The notes: generated by a model from the sequence alone, not told the origin. A stretch of DNA of 64,000 bases from Halomonas sp. DQ26W (GCF_003339685.1 NZ_QPKI01000006.1:93945-157944); one strand, 5' to 3'. Shown: positions 50,898-59,941, counted from the stretch's first letter. Translations and numbers: made by a program.

Positions 50898-51377
50898 ATG
50901 GCCGACATTCCCGGATTCATTGCCGTGGAGACCGGCGACGACAGCGACCTGCCCTTGGCCATCGCCTGGGTGCTGCCTGACGGACGCATCAAGCACACCC
51001 TGATCCAGCCGGATGATGACTGGCTCGACGACGAGATGAATGCCCTGAACGGCTACAGCATGGAAGAGCTGACCAGCTTCGGCGCAAGCCCCCTGGACGT
51101 GATACGGGAGTTGGAAAACGACCACTTCAACGCCACGCTGTTCACCGCCGGCATCAGCGACGACGAAGCCGCCCTGGCGCGTCTCTTTGACACCTACGGC
51201 ATCGACCCCTTCGTCGAACTGGCGCCGGCCGACAGCCTTTATCCCACCCTGGCCGGCGGAGAGTGGAGCCGTGCCCGCAATCAACTGTTCGGCGAGATGG
51301 GGCTCGAGCCGATGCGGCCCGAGCACGAGGTCGAGGTCATGCTGCGACTGCATGAGCGCCTGAGCCTGGCGGAATAG
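50898..51377 (+). CDS. Protein resembling a degenerate 3'-5' exonuclease
   Basis: A 159-residue acidic protein coupled to tatD (1 bp apart, strong AGGAGG). Its pattern, FIAVETGDDSDLPLAIAWVLPDG, then a loop, ALNGYSMEELTSFGASPLDVIREL, LFTAGISDDEAALARLF, follows the RNase H-like DEDD exonuclease fold. But the first metal site, normally D-x-E, reads VET, and the usual final H/Y-x3-D is unclear. It may be inactive or a binding protein. I do not recognise a named family. Confidence 0.65.
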   Translation: MADIPGFIAVETGDDSDLPLAIAWVLPDGRIKHTLIQPDDDWLDDEMNALNGYSMEELTSFGASPLDVIRELENDHFNATLFTAGISDDEAALARLFDTYGIDPFVELAPADSLYPTLAGGEWSRARNQLFGEMGLEPMRPEHEVEVMLRLHERLSLAE

Positions 51378-51383
51378 CAAGCC

Positions 51384-52439
51384 TCAGCCCAGCAGCCAGT
51401 CACGCTGCTCAGGCATGCCCATGCAGATCAGCAGGGGATCGTCGGCCTGGCGGGCCTGGAAGGCTTCCTTGCTGTCGAGCCCTTTCCAGCCCAGTTGAAT
51501 CAGCGCCTGGGCAGTGGCACCACCTAGCGTCGCGCCCGGCCCCGGAATGACGATACGGTCCGGCGCGAACTCCCTGACACCGACCCGCAGTGCCGCCGTA
51601 TAGTCATAGGGCGCCACCAACTGCTCACCGAGGGTGTAGTCCCACAACGCCTGGGGAGCGCTGCTCCAGGGCGTCCAGAGATGGCCACGCCCGTCGATCA
51701 TCGGCACCCTGGGCACCCGGAACGGGGCGTCCGTCAGGCGCTGGCGGGCAGTCTCCCGCACCTCCTGCTGCAGCGGCGTGTGAAAGGCCGAGTGTTGATG
51801 CAGCCGCATCGGGAAACGCTCCCGGGGCGGCAGCGCCTCGGTCAGCCTGGCCAACCCGGCCTCATTGCCGCCGAAGACCAGCATGCCGCCCAGGTCGATG
51901 GAAAGGTAGAGCGCCGCGCCCTGCTCACCATGCAGCCGCTCCACCAGCCCCAGCAGGTCACGGCGTAGCGACCACTGCGGCCGCCACTGCTCGTCCACCC
52001 ATGGGTAGAGTACCTGCCCGCCGATCAGGGTCTCCTGCATCATCTGGCCCATGGCACCGATCAAGTGGTGGGCATCCTCGGGCGCCAGGGCACCGCTGCC
52101 CGCCAGGGCGATATACCAGCCCATGGAGTTGCCGGTGACGGCGACGACTTCATAGCGCTCGGGATCGATGGCCTGCATATCGGCCAGGGCACAGGCATAG
52201 ATCAGCGGCGAGGCGTGTTCCCCTCTCCCATGCAGGCTCTGGCGAAAGGGAATCTCGCCGTCCAGCTCGCTGAGAGTCGGCAGGCCCGCGGCCCGACGCT
52301 GCGCATCGAAACCCGCCAGCCACTCGCTGCCTGACGCATGGCGCTTGAGGCTGCCCCACTCCGGGGCATTATAGGTACCGCGGCCGGGACAGACGAGCAA
52401 TACCCGCTCACGCGTTGCTGTCGTATTTGAGGCTGTCAT
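51384..52439 (-). CDS. Acyltransferase-like protein (FabD/AT fold)
   Basis: A 351-residue protein with the malonyl-CoA:ACP acyltransferase pattern. S105 in VTGNSMGWYIALAG is the nucleophile (GNSMG in place of the common GHSxG), and H220 in HQHSAFHTPLQQEV is the catalytic histidine. An early LLVCPGRGTYN resembles the FabD N-terminus VFPGQG. An arginine at the usual carboxylate-binding site is not obvious, so the acyl donor may not be malonyl-CoA. Its ATG overlaps the stop of the fused E1 gene by ATGA, which suggests coupled translation and a shared pathway. Confidence 0.8.
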   Translation of the reverse strand: MTASNTTATRERVLLVCPGRGTYNAPEWGSLKRHASGSEWLAGFDAQRRAAGLPTLSELDGEIPFRQSLHGRGEHASPLIYACALADMQAIDPERYEVVAVTGNSMGWYIALAGSGALAPEDAHHLIGAMGQMMQETLIGGQVLYPWVDEQWRPQWSLRRDLLGLVERLHGEQGAALYLSIDLGGMLVFGGNEAGLARLTEALPPRERFPMRLHQHSAFHTPLQQEVRETARQRLTDAPFRVPRVPMIDGRGHLWTPWSSAPQALWDYTLGEQLVAPYDYTAALRVGVREFAPDRIVIPGPGATLGGATAQALIQLGWKGLDSKEAFQARQADDPLLICMGMPEQRDWLLG

Positions 52440-54670
52440 TGGCTGTCGCTCCCTGTCGATACCTTGCCGTCGGGCGCTGCCGCCGACACTCCGGAGACCG
52501 CCGAAACCGGCCTGGCAACGGCTTGCCGCGCCCGCTCGACGATGGTATCCACCGAGGGCAGCGTCACCGTGGCCGCCCGGCCCAACGGAATGAAGCTGTC
52601 TTCGGCCGTCAGCCGATGCAGGCGGTGGCTTTCCATGCCTCGTTCCACCAGGCCGGTGATCAGCTCTTCGCTGACCGAGCCGCTGCGGCGACACTCATCC
52701 ACCACCAGCACCTGTTCGCACTCGGCAAGGTGGCGATGCACGGCGTCATGGTCGATGGCGGTCAGCCAGCGCAGGTCGATAATGCGCAGGGCAATGCCTT
52801 CGGCTTCGAGACGTACGGCGGCCTGCCGGGAGAGGTAGACCCCGTTGCCGTAGGTCAGGATGGCCAGATCGCGCCCTTCGCCCCATAGACCGAGTTCACC
52901 CACGCCGAGGCGGTGCTCCGGCCCCGGATCGGCGAAGCACCACTTCTGGTCCCCCTCTTCATGCAGGTCGCGGTTGTGATAGAGGGCAATGGGCTCGAGC
53001 ATGACCACGACGCGCTGCTCCTCGTCGGCCAGGCGCACCGCCTCCTGCATCAGCCCGACGGCATCGGCGGCGTTGGAGGGGCACGCCACCAGCAGGCCGG
53101 GGATGTCGCGCAACACGGCGATGGCGTTGTCGTTGTGGAAATGGCCGCCGAAACCCTTCTGGTAGCCGAGCCCGGCAATGCGCACCACCATGGGGTTGGT
53201 GTACTGGCCATTGGAGAAGAAGCTGAGCGTCGCCGCCTCGCCACGTAGTTGGTCCTCTGCGTTGTGCAGGTAAGCGAGAAACTGGATCTCCAGAATCGGT
53301 ACCAGGCCGTTGTGACCCAGGCCAATGCCGAGTCCGAGGATGCTCTGCTCGTCGAGCAGGGTATCGATCACCCGATGCGGGCCGAACTGGGTCTGCAGCT
53401 TCTGGGTGACGCCGTAGACGCCCCCCTTGCGACCGATATCCTCGCCGGCCATCACCAGGTGGGGATGGCGGCTCATCAAACGCTGCAGCGACTGGTTCAG
53501 CAGTTTGGCCATGGTCGCGGGTGTGGCATCGACCTCCCCCTCCCACGCCCGCTGACGCCCTGACCGCAATGGTGGCACGATGCTGGCCATGACCTGTGCG
53601 GCGGTTTCGAGCCGGGGACGGCAAATCGCCTCTTCGGCGACCCGGGCCACGCGCTCCCCCACGGCCCGGTAGAGCTCGCCGATCTGCGCCTTGTCGAGCA
53701 CCCCATGGCGCTGGAGCAGCCCGGCGCTGACCAGCAAGGGGTCACGCGCCTCGTCGGCCTTGATGCGCTGGGGCGTCATGTAGGCCTGCTGGGCATCCGA
53801 GCCGGCATGGCCAAACAGCCGCACGCAGCGCATGTGCAGGAACACCGGCTGCTTGCGACTGCGAGCGATACGCTGCGCCTCTCGGGCCGCACGCCAGGTA
53901 TCGAGCAGGTCGAGCCCGTCACAGCTCAAATAGTGAAAGCCGGGGCGCATGCGCATGCTCGCCTCGATCCAGCCGTCGGGCGTGGGGGTGGAGATGCCGA
54001 TGCCATTGTCCTCGCAGACCATTACCAGGGGCATGGGCGAGCCCTGGTAGGCGGCCCAGCCGGCAGCGTTGAGCGCCCCCTGGGCGGTGGAGTGGTTGAA
54101 CGAGGCGTCGCCGAAACTGCAGATCGCCACGCTATCGGCCGGCCATTCGCCACCGCCGCCCAGGCGTCGCCACAGGCCTAGGCCGTAGGCGGCCCCCATC
54201 GCCTTGGGCAGATGCGAGGCGATGGTGCTGGTCTGGGGCGGAATATGCAGCGCCTTGGAGCCCAGCACCTTGTGGCGGCCACCGGAGATCGGATCGTCCG
54301 CCGAGGCGGCGAAGCTCAACAGCAGGTCCCAGAGCGGCGTCTGTCCCGGCACGCTGCGGCTGCGCTGGATCAGGAAGGCGGCGTCGCGATAGTGCAGGAA
54401 GGCGGGATCGGTGTGGCGAAAGGCCCGGGCAATGGCGGCATTGCCTTCGTGACCGGCGCTGCCGATGGTATAGAAGGCCTCGCCCCGGGCCTGCAGGCGC
54501 CGGGCATGCAGGTCCAGATGGCGGCTCATCAGCTGAGTCTCGAACAGCTCGGCCAGGCCGGCGGAGCTGAGCCCGACCTCGTCGAGCGTCCACGCCTGCT
54601 CGGGTTCGGGCCAGTCGCCGGAACGCAGGGCATTGAAGAACAGTCTCTCCTGGGGCAGAGAATCGGCCAC
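52436..54670 (-). CDS. Fused alpha-beta E1 component of a 2-oxoacid dehydrogenase
   Basis: A 744-residue protein joining the E1-alpha domain (about 30-370) to the E1-beta domain (about 390-720), normally separate subunits. The alpha part has GSAGHEGNAAIARAF, LPKAMGAAYGLGL and the thiamine diphosphate motif GDASFNHSTAQGALN...EDNGIGIS. The beta part has VMAGEDIGRKGGVYGVT, RVIDTLLDEQSILGLGIGLG, FFSNGQYTNPMVVRIAGLG and LVVDECRRSGSVSEEL. It would decarboxylate a branched-chain or related 2-oxoacid. No E2 or E3 gene is near. It starts at GTG with AGGAG 10 bases upstream, divergent from a LysR gene. Confidence 0.9.
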   Translation of the reverse strand: MADSLPQERLFFNALRSGDWPEPEQAWTLDEVGLSSAGLAELFETQLMSRHLDLHARRLQARGEAFYTIGSAGHEGNAAIARAFRHTDPAFLHYRDAAFLIQRSRSVPGQTPLWDLLLSFAASADDPISGGRHKVLGSKALHIPPQTSTIASHLPKAMGAAYGLGLWRRLGGGGEWPADSVAICSFGDASFNHSTAQGALNAAGWAAYQGSPMPLVMVCEDNGIGISTPTPDGWIEASMRMRPGFHYLSCDGLDLLDTWRAAREAQRIARSRKQPVFLHMRCVRLFGHAGSDAQQAYMTPQRIKADEARDPLLVSAGLLQRHGVLDKAQIGELYRAVGERVARVAEEAICRPRLETAAQVMASIVPPLRSGRQRAWEGEVDATPATMAKLLNQSLQRLMSRHPHLVMAGEDIGRKGGVYGVTQKLQTQFGPHRVIDTLLDEQSILGLGIGLGHNGLVPILEIQFLAYLHNAEDQLRGEAATLSFFSNGQYTNPMVVRIAGLGYQKGFGGHFHNDNAIAVLRDIPGLLVACPSNAADAVGLMQEAVRLADEEQRVVVMLEPIALYHNRDLHEEGDQKWCFADPGPEHRLGVGELGLWGEGRDLAILTYGNGVYLSRQAAVRLEAEGIALRIIDLRWLTAIDHDAVHRHLAECEQVLVVDECRRSGSVSEELITGLVERGMESHRLHRLTAEDSFIPLGRAATVTLPSVDTIVERARQAVARPVSAVSGVSAAAPDGKVSTGSDSQ

Positions 54671-54734
54671 GGCAGCGGGCTCCTGTCGGCATTCACAAGG
54701 GTGAGTGACTACAGCCTAGCGTGCCTGCTAGATA

Positions 54735-54756
54735 AAGGGATAATATCGATATCCTT
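54735..54756. promoter_or_regulatory. Palindrome in the E1/LysR divergent promoter region
   Basis: ATATCGATAT (54743-54752) is a perfect 10-bp palindrome flanked by AAGG and CCTT. It lies 22 bp before the lysR start and 65 bp from the E1 start. Its T-rich/A-rich symmetry and position fit a LysR-type binding site controlling both genes. Assignment is inference. Confidence 0.45.
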
Positions 54757-54777
54757 GATCAGGCATAGGTACTCTTT

Positions 54778-55674
54778 ATGGATGTGCGCAGCCTGCGCTA
54801 CTTCATCGCGACCTACGAGAGCGGCTCGATCAGTGCTGCCGCCCGACGCTGTCATGTGGCCCAACCCTCCATCTCTACGGCGCTGGCCCAGTTGGAAGAG
54901 CGGCTCGGCACGCCGCTGTTCGAGCGCCACCGGCGCGGCATCACCGCCACCGAGGAGGGACACCGGCTCTATCCCCTGGCACGCCAGGTCAGCGAGAACG
55001 TGGACGCCATCAGCCGCCTGTTTCGCACCGACTCGCCGCCCACGCCGGTTCGCCTGGGCCTGATGCGCTCGCTGGGCGCCAGCCGCATGACAACGCTGCT
55101 CAAGGAGTACATTGGCCGTGGCGACAATCTGGCCCTGACGCTGGTCAACCCGGAAGAGCGCTGCGATGCCCGCATCATCGGCGAGCAGGATCTGGCCCAT
55201 GGCGAGTGCTTTCAGCCGATCTGGCACGATAGCTATCGTCTGGCGCTGCCGTGCGGACACCCACTGGCCCTGCAGGCGTTGATCACGCTGGGCGACCTGG
55301 ATGGACTGCCCTTCATCTGGCGCCACCCCTGCGCCGCCATGGAGCAGCTCGCCGCTGCGTTGAACGCTGCGGAATTGCGCTGTCAGATTCGAGCGCGGCT
55401 ACGCACCATCGAGTACACCCTGGGACTGGTCGCCGCCGGGGTCGGCGCTTCACTGGTACCGGCCTGGCCCGAGATCCTCGCTCGTCATGATGTGCAATGC
55501 CGGCCCATCGTGGGTCTGGCCATCCATCAGACCATTGGTGTCGCCTACCCCGCCCGTCATGCCCCACCCGCGCTGGCACCGCTGCTGGACTTGGGCAAGG
55601 AGGCGTGGCGTCAGGCCGGGTCCGAATCCGATAGCGAGCGACGTCCTGACGCGACGGCCTCGTCCAGGCTTTGA
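54778..55674 (+). CDS. LysR family regulator
   Basis: A 298-residue LysR regulator. The winged helix is MDVRSLRYFIATYESGSISAAARRCHVAQPSISTALAQLEERLGTPLFER, textbook for the family. The effector domain follows from about residue 90 and includes DLDGLPFIWRHPCAAMEQL. It is divergent from the fused E1 gene and very probably controls it. Its last 64 bases overlap the 3' end of the convergent epmC. Confidence 0.92.
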   Translation: MDVRSLRYFIATYESGSISAAARRCHVAQPSISTALAQLEERLGTPLFERHRRGITATEEGHRLYPLARQVSENVDAISRLFRTDSPPTPVRLGLMRSLGASRMTTLLKEYIGRGDNLALTLVNPEERCDARIIGEQDLAHGECFQPIWHDSYRLALPCGHPLALQALITLGDLDGLPFIWRHPCAAMEQLAAALNAAELRCQIRARLRTIEYTLGLVAAGVGASLVPAWPEILARHDVQCRPIVGLAIHQTIGVAYPARHAPPALAPLLDLGKEAWRQAGSESDSERRPDATASSRL

Positions 55675-56171
55675 TGCTCACGGTAGAACGCCGTCAGCGC
55701 GGCATGAAATGCCGCCGCCCGAGCCGGTAGCCCCGCTCGCTCGAAAAGCGAGGCCCTCGCCTCGACCCGGACCAGGAAGGCGTAACGATCCACCTCCGTC
55801 TCGCCGCCCAGGTTGTCGACGCTGACGTTGAATTGCCGACCGCAGGCACGCGTGAAGAGTAGCTCCAATGCCTGGGGCGTCACCTCCGCGGCCTCGAAGG
55901 CGCGCTGCTGTTCGGCATCGCGGCCATCGGGGAGGTACCAGTAGCCGTAGTCCTCGAAGCAACGACGCCGCTCACCGGCGATGCACCAGTGGCTGATTTC
56001 GTGCAGGGCGCTGGCATGGAAGCCGTAAGTGAAGATCACCCGGTGAAAGGCGCAGTCGGCATCGGCCGGCCGATAGAGAGGCTCATCGTCACCGCGCACC
56101 AGCCGTGTGTTGAAGGTGTCATGAAAGAGTCCGTCAAACAGCGCGATCACGTCCTCGAGTCGGTGGGTCAA
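55611..56171 (-). CDS. epmC: EpmC, elongation factor P hydroxylase
   Basis: A 186-residue protein matching E. coli EpmC/YfcM (182). It has ALFDGLFHDTFNTRLVRGDDEPLYRPADAD, the iron motif HEISHWCIAGERRR, GYWYLPDGRDAEQQRAFEAAEV and a PQALELLFTRACGRQFNVS strand. EpmC hydroxylates the lysyl-lysine of modified elongation factor P. The other factors, EpmA and EpmB, are not in the window. The overlap with lysR codons is at the variable tail. Confidence 0.92.
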   Translation of the reverse strand: MTHRLEDVIALFDGLFHDTFNTRLVRGDDEPLYRPADADCAFHRVIFTYGFHASALHEISHWCIAGERRRCFEDYGYWYLPDGRDAEQQRAFEAAEVTPQALELLFTRACGRQFNVSVDNLGGETEVDRYAFLVRVEARASLFERAGLPARAAAFHAALTAFYREHQSLDEAVASGRRSLSDSDPA

Positions 56172-56209
56172 GGGGGGCTCCGGGTCATTGAGAAGGACTC
56201 ATTGTAAGC

Positions 56210-56265
56210 CAGGAGCCTGTCGGATTTGACCGATCAAGATCAACGTCAAGCCTGACAGGCTTCTA
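56210..56265. mobile_element. Shortened MITE (type A)
   Basis: About 56 bp whose arms AGGAGCCTGTCGGATTTGAC (left) and CAAGCCTGACAGGCTTCTA (right) pair with each other and match the ends of the element at 6695-6860. The 100-odd interior bases are missing. It lies upstream of epmC and the MATE gene. Confidence 0.65.
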
Positions 56266-56380
56266 GTAACACAGCGGGCGAAAACCACCGCCAATTGCTA
56301 ACATAATCGGTTCCCCTCGCTCGTTGAACGAGGCTGTACGCTGTTATGGCGGTCCATATCGCCTGCATGGAGCATGATTC

Positions 56381-57829
56381 TTGGCCACCTTCCTGTCTCA
56401 ACTCGCCAGCGTCAGCCGCAAGGAAACGCAGCCACTGATCAAGCTGGCGCTGCCGATCTGCGGTGCCCAACTGGCCCAGGCCGGCATGAGCGTCGTCGAT
56501 GTGATAATGACCGGACGCCTGAGCGCCACCGACCTGGCGGCGGTTTCCGTGGGTTCCAGCATCTGGCTGCCGTTGATGCTGTTCATGACCGGCACCCTGA
56601 TGGGGCTTACCCCCATCGTTGCCCAGCTACTGGGCGGCGGCACTACTGCCCGTATTCGCCCCAACGTGCACCAGGCGTTGTGGGTGGCCCTGGCGCTCGG
56701 TCTGGGCGCTGCCCTGCTGCTGTGGTTCACGGTGATGCCGATCTTCCGCCTGATGGAGGTGCCCGATGAAGTGGCACGGCGTTCGGCGGCCTATCTCTCC
56801 GCCGTCGCCTTCGGTATGCCCGGGGTGGCCCTGTTCCAGGCCCTGCGGGCTTTCTCTGACGGCATGAACCATACCCGCCCTGCACTGTGGATCAGCCTGG
56901 TGGGTCTGGCCGTGAACATACCCAGCAACTATGTGCTGATCTATGGCGGCGACGGGCTCACCGTGCTGTTCGGCGAGTGGCTGCCCGCATGGTTACAGGC
57001 AATTCCCGCCCTGGGGGCCTTCGGCTGCGGCATCGCCACCGCACTCTCCATGTGGGTGATGAGCCTGGCGATGATCGCCTATACCCGGCGCTCCCGCGCC
57101 TATGGCGAGGTCGAACTTTGGCGCGAGCCCGCCCCACCCCGCTGGAAGCTGATCGGCGAACTACTGTATATCGGCCTACCGATTGGCGTGGCGATCTTCG
57201 TCGAGGTCACGCTATTCACATTGATTGCGCTGTTTGTCGCCAGCCTCGGCGAGGTGACGGTCGCAGCACACCAGGTCGCGCTCAACTACACCTCGATCCT
57301 GTTCATGCTGCCGCTGTCGCTGAGCATGGCGCTGACGGTTCGGGTCGGCAACACTCTAGGGCAGGGCCGCCCTGGCCATGCTCGTCTGGTGGCCTGGAAT
57401 GGTATCGCCATCTGCCTGCTGGTGGCGGGCTTCAACAGCCTGCTGCTGTGGTTCACCGCCGAACCGATCATCGCCCTCTATACCCACGATGTGGCCGTGC
57501 AACGCCTGGCGGTTTCACTGGTCATACTGGCCATGATCTATCAGGTTTCCGACTCGCTACAGGTCAACCTGGCCGGCGCACTGCGGGGCTACAAGGATAC
57601 GCGCATCGTCATGGTGATCACGCTGGTCGCCTACTGGCTGGTTGGCCTTGGCGGCGGTCACTGGCTGGGCATGCATGGCTTGGCCGGGTGGAGCGGCCCC
57701 CTTGGGGTGCACGGCTACTGGGTCGGCCTTATCGCAGGCCTTACCGTGGCGGCCTTGCTGCTCGGCGAGCGGCTGCGGCGACTGTCCAAGGGGATGGCGG
57801 ATGGCGGAATCGAGATCCCGCACAGCTGA
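56381..57829 (+). CDS. MATE family multidrug exporter (NorM type)
   Basis: A 482-residue inner-membrane protein with about 12 hydrophobic segments in two related halves. NorM-like features are LPICGAQLAQAGMSVVDVIMTGRLSATDLAAVSVGSS, TPIVAQLLGGG, RAFSDGMNHTRPALWIS and the second-half VTVAAHQVALNYTSILFMLPLSLSMALTVRVGN. It should export cationic drugs or metabolites driven by Na+ or H+. The start is a TTG at 56381 with GGAG 9 bases upstream. Its end overlaps the next gene by 29 bp. Confidence 0.93.
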   Translation: MATFLSQLASVSRKETQPLIKLALPICGAQLAQAGMSVVDVIMTGRLSATDLAAVSVGSSIWLPLMLFMTGTLMGLTPIVAQLLGGGTTARIRPNVHQALWVALALGLGAALLLWFTVMPIFRLMEVPDEVARRSAAYLSAVAFGMPGVALFQALRAFSDGMNHTRPALWISLVGLAVNIPSNYVLIYGGDGLTVLFGEWLPAWLQAIPALGAFGCGIATALSMWVMSLAMIAYTRRSRAYGEVELWREPAPPRWKLIGELLYIGLPIGVAIFVEVTLFTLIALFVASLGEVTVAAHQVALNYTSILFMLPLSLSMALTVRVGNTLGQGRPGHARLVAWNGIAICLLVAGFNSLLLWFTAEPIIALYTHDVAVQRLAVSLVILAMIYQVSDSLQVNLAGALRGYKDTRIVMVITLVAYWLVGLGGGHWLGMHGLAGWSGPLGVHGYWVGLIAGLTVAALLLGERLRRLSKGMADGGIEIPHS

Positions 57830-58862
57830 GCGCAGCCAGCTGGGATACCTGGCCGGGGGGCTGCTGACCGCAGCCTTGCTGATCGGCTGCAGTGGCAGTG
57901 GTGAAGGCGACGCGCTGCTGACGAGCTATCAGCGCGACCTTGCCCATGCGCTGGGTCAGCCGGCGCCAGAGCCCGGCGATCCCGTCAATATCGGCGCCCT
58001 TCCAGATCGCCGCGAGCGCCTGTTCGTGATACCGGATACCCGCGCGGCCCTGCTCGATGTCTATGCGCTGCGTGAATGCCATATCACCTCTCTGGTGGCT
58101 GCACGCAACAATCAGCTCGGCCGGGTGGCACCCCCCAGTCAGCGCTGGATCTACGAGCTGGAGCTCTGGCGGCGTCTGCATGCCTGCTGGCACAGCGAGG
58201 TACCGGAGGCACTCTCCGATAGCAACCGCGAACGCCTGGCAAGACTCACCATGACTAAGACCAAGCAGCTGCCAATGGTCAGCTGGAATACGCTGTTCGA
58301 CTCCGATGAGTGGACCGGCAGCTTCTCCCGGGCCAGCTCTCCTCTGGAACCCGATTCACGTGACGCCATCGATGAGCAATTGGCAGCCATCGAGTGGCTG
58401 CACGCCGCCACGCTGAACCAGTTCAGCCTGGAGTGGCAGCATGCGTCGTCAACCCTCGAGGGACACCTCGACACCCTTCGCCGCCGACCACTGACAGCAG
58501 AAGTGCTGCGGGCCCTGCTGCTGGCAGAACAGCGTCTCGGTGAAGCCAATGCGCTACTGGAAGCCAGTCTAGCCGATACAGCAAGCTGTCGGCCGCTGGC
58601 TGAGGCCGCTGATGAATTGAAAACGTTATTCCGGCAGGTTCCGGCAATCGAGTGGCTGGACGAGCTCGAAGCCCAAGCCAGCCGTTGGCTGGGCGCTGTA
58701 GATACGCTGCTGGAGAGTCATGCCTCCCCTCCGGAGGCCGTCGCCCGCTATCGACACCGCTGGCTTTCGCTGGACAATCCCGAAGCGCCGCTCCCCGCTT
58801 TTCTCGCGACACGCGATGCACATCAGCGTCACTGGCAGGCACTCGCCGAACGCTGTGAATGA
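57801..58862 (+). CDS. DUF3080 family lipoprotein
   Basis: A 353-residue protein with a lipoprotein signal (LAGGLLTAALLIGCSGSG; Cys at 30). The mature part is helical, beginning LLTSYQRDLAHALG. It has RRERLFVIPDTRAALLDVYALRECHI, LIAxRNNQLGR-type LVAARNNQLGRVAPPSQRWIYELELWRRL, and a C-terminal RYRHRWLSLDNPEAP. This matches the uncharacterised DUF3080 family of gammaproteobacteria. It overlaps the MATE gene end, with AAGGGG before the ATG, so the two are one operon. Confidence 0.82.
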   Translation: MAESRSRTAERSQLGYLAGGLLTAALLIGCSGSGEGDALLTSYQRDLAHALGQPAPEPGDPVNIGALPDRRERLFVIPDTRAALLDVYALRECHITSLVAARNNQLGRVAPPSQRWIYELELWRRLHACWHSEVPEALSDSNRERLARLTMTKTKQLPMVSWNTLFDSDEWTGSFSRASSPLEPDSRDAIDEQLAAIEWLHAATLNQFSLEWQHASSTLEGHLDTLRRRPLTAEVLRALLLAEQRLGEANALLEASLADTASCRPLAEAADELKTLFRQVPAIEWLDELEAQASRWLGAVDTLLESHASPPEAVARYRHRWLSLDNPEAPLPAFLATRDAHQRHWQALAERCE

Positions 58863-58998
58863 AAAACCTTTCGTCAGGCTTAACTTACCAGGTGAGTCTG
58901 TGATATTGGTGGAAGGAGTAGGTAGGTGTGGATCCCGTCAGCCTTGCCGCAGCCGTGACCCTTAACAGCTCGGCCCATGCAGAAACTGGAGGGAGATC

Positions 58999-59709
58999 AT
59001 GGGTATGACAATGTCACCCCGCCCTGCCCGGGTCATCGACCTGGAAACGATGCGCCAGAAACAGCTGGCAAAGCGCCGCTTGATACGTCTTTCTCCAGAG
59101 CTTGACGGCCTGGAGATGGTCTATCGCCTCGCCTCTGATCCCGACTCCTTCTATGGAATGCCGATTCTCGCCTGGGGCTTGCGCGAGGATGGGGACGTCG
59201 TGGGTCTCGTCCCTTGGATGGAGGCGCTCACCCCCTGCCATCACATCGACGACTCCGAGCATGGCAGCTTCGTTGGTTATCGTGACCCGGAAACAGAAGA
59301 GCTGATGGACACGGCTCCGACTCACAAGGCCTATGAATTGGAGCATGCCGCCGCCTACTTCGATTACGAAGAGACACGTGACATCACGCTGATCCAGCAA
59401 CTGCCCGACACTCTGGGAACCCATGCCCTATGCATCGATGACGACCACCGCCCCTGGCAGCTGAAGCAGGTGTTCGGCTGGCGCCTCTACAGCGATGGCA
59501 ACGTTGAAGCGTTGCTGGCCGACGAGAAACTCATCGAATCCACCCCAGTGCTCCCGGGTGATTCCTGCCTCTACCCCGGCCACAGCCGACACCGCATGGT
59601 CTACTTCTTCCAACGCAGCATCGCCAGCCGCATCCGCGAACAGGATCCCGGCACGCTTGAAGCCCTGGCCTTGATGGTTACCCCCGAGGAGTCGGCGACA
59701 TCCGGCTGA
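58999..59709 (+). CDS. Conserved hypothetical cytoplasmic protein
   Basis: A 236-residue acidic protein without signal or membrane segments. It has an early basic VIDLETMRQKQLAKRRLIRLSPE segment, then YGMPILAWGLREDGDVVGLVPWMEAL, SFVGYRDPETEEL and a DDDHRPWQLKQVFGWRLYSDG block. I do not recognise a family with known function. GGAGGGAG is near the ATG at 58999, giving a strong start. It stands alone, 136 bp after the DUF3080 gene. Confidence 0.7.
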   Translation: MGMTMSPRPARVIDLETMRQKQLAKRRLIRLSPELDGLEMVYRLASDPDSFYGMPILAWGLREDGDVVGLVPWMEALTPCHHIDDSEHGSFVGYRDPETEELMDTAPTHKAYELEHAAAYFDYEETRDITLIQQLPDTLGTHALCIDDDHRPWQLKQVFGWRLYSDGNVEALLADEKLIESTPVLPGDSCLYPGHSRHRMVYFFQRSIASRIREQDPGTLEALALMVTPEESATSG

Positions 59710-59787
59710 GATCCAGCGGGGGCGAACCATCAGCGGGGCAAACCATGGACGGGAAGCCAGCAAGCACCGGCGCTTTTCGTACAAGGC

Positions 59788-59934
59788 CTAGGCTTCGTCT
59801 GAAAAGTCGGCGAGCGAAGGCCAGACAAGGCAAAAAGCAGCGAGAAGACGGAGTTTACGTAGTGTAAATGAGTACTTTGAGCTGGTTTTTAACGCAGTAT
59901 GGCCAAGCGCAGACAGTTTTCAGACAAAGCCTAG
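59788..59934. mobile_element. MITE with CTAG ends (type B)
   Basis: A 147-bp non-coding element with 20-bp terminal inverted repeats: CTAGGCTTCGTCTGAAAAGT on the left, and the complement of AGTTTTCAGACAAAGCCTAG on the right, with three mismatches. An inner TTTACGTAGTGTAAA inverted repeat lies at its centre. It has no similarity to the type A element and no coding capacity. Confidence 0.7.
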
Positions 59935-59941
59935 CGATACA

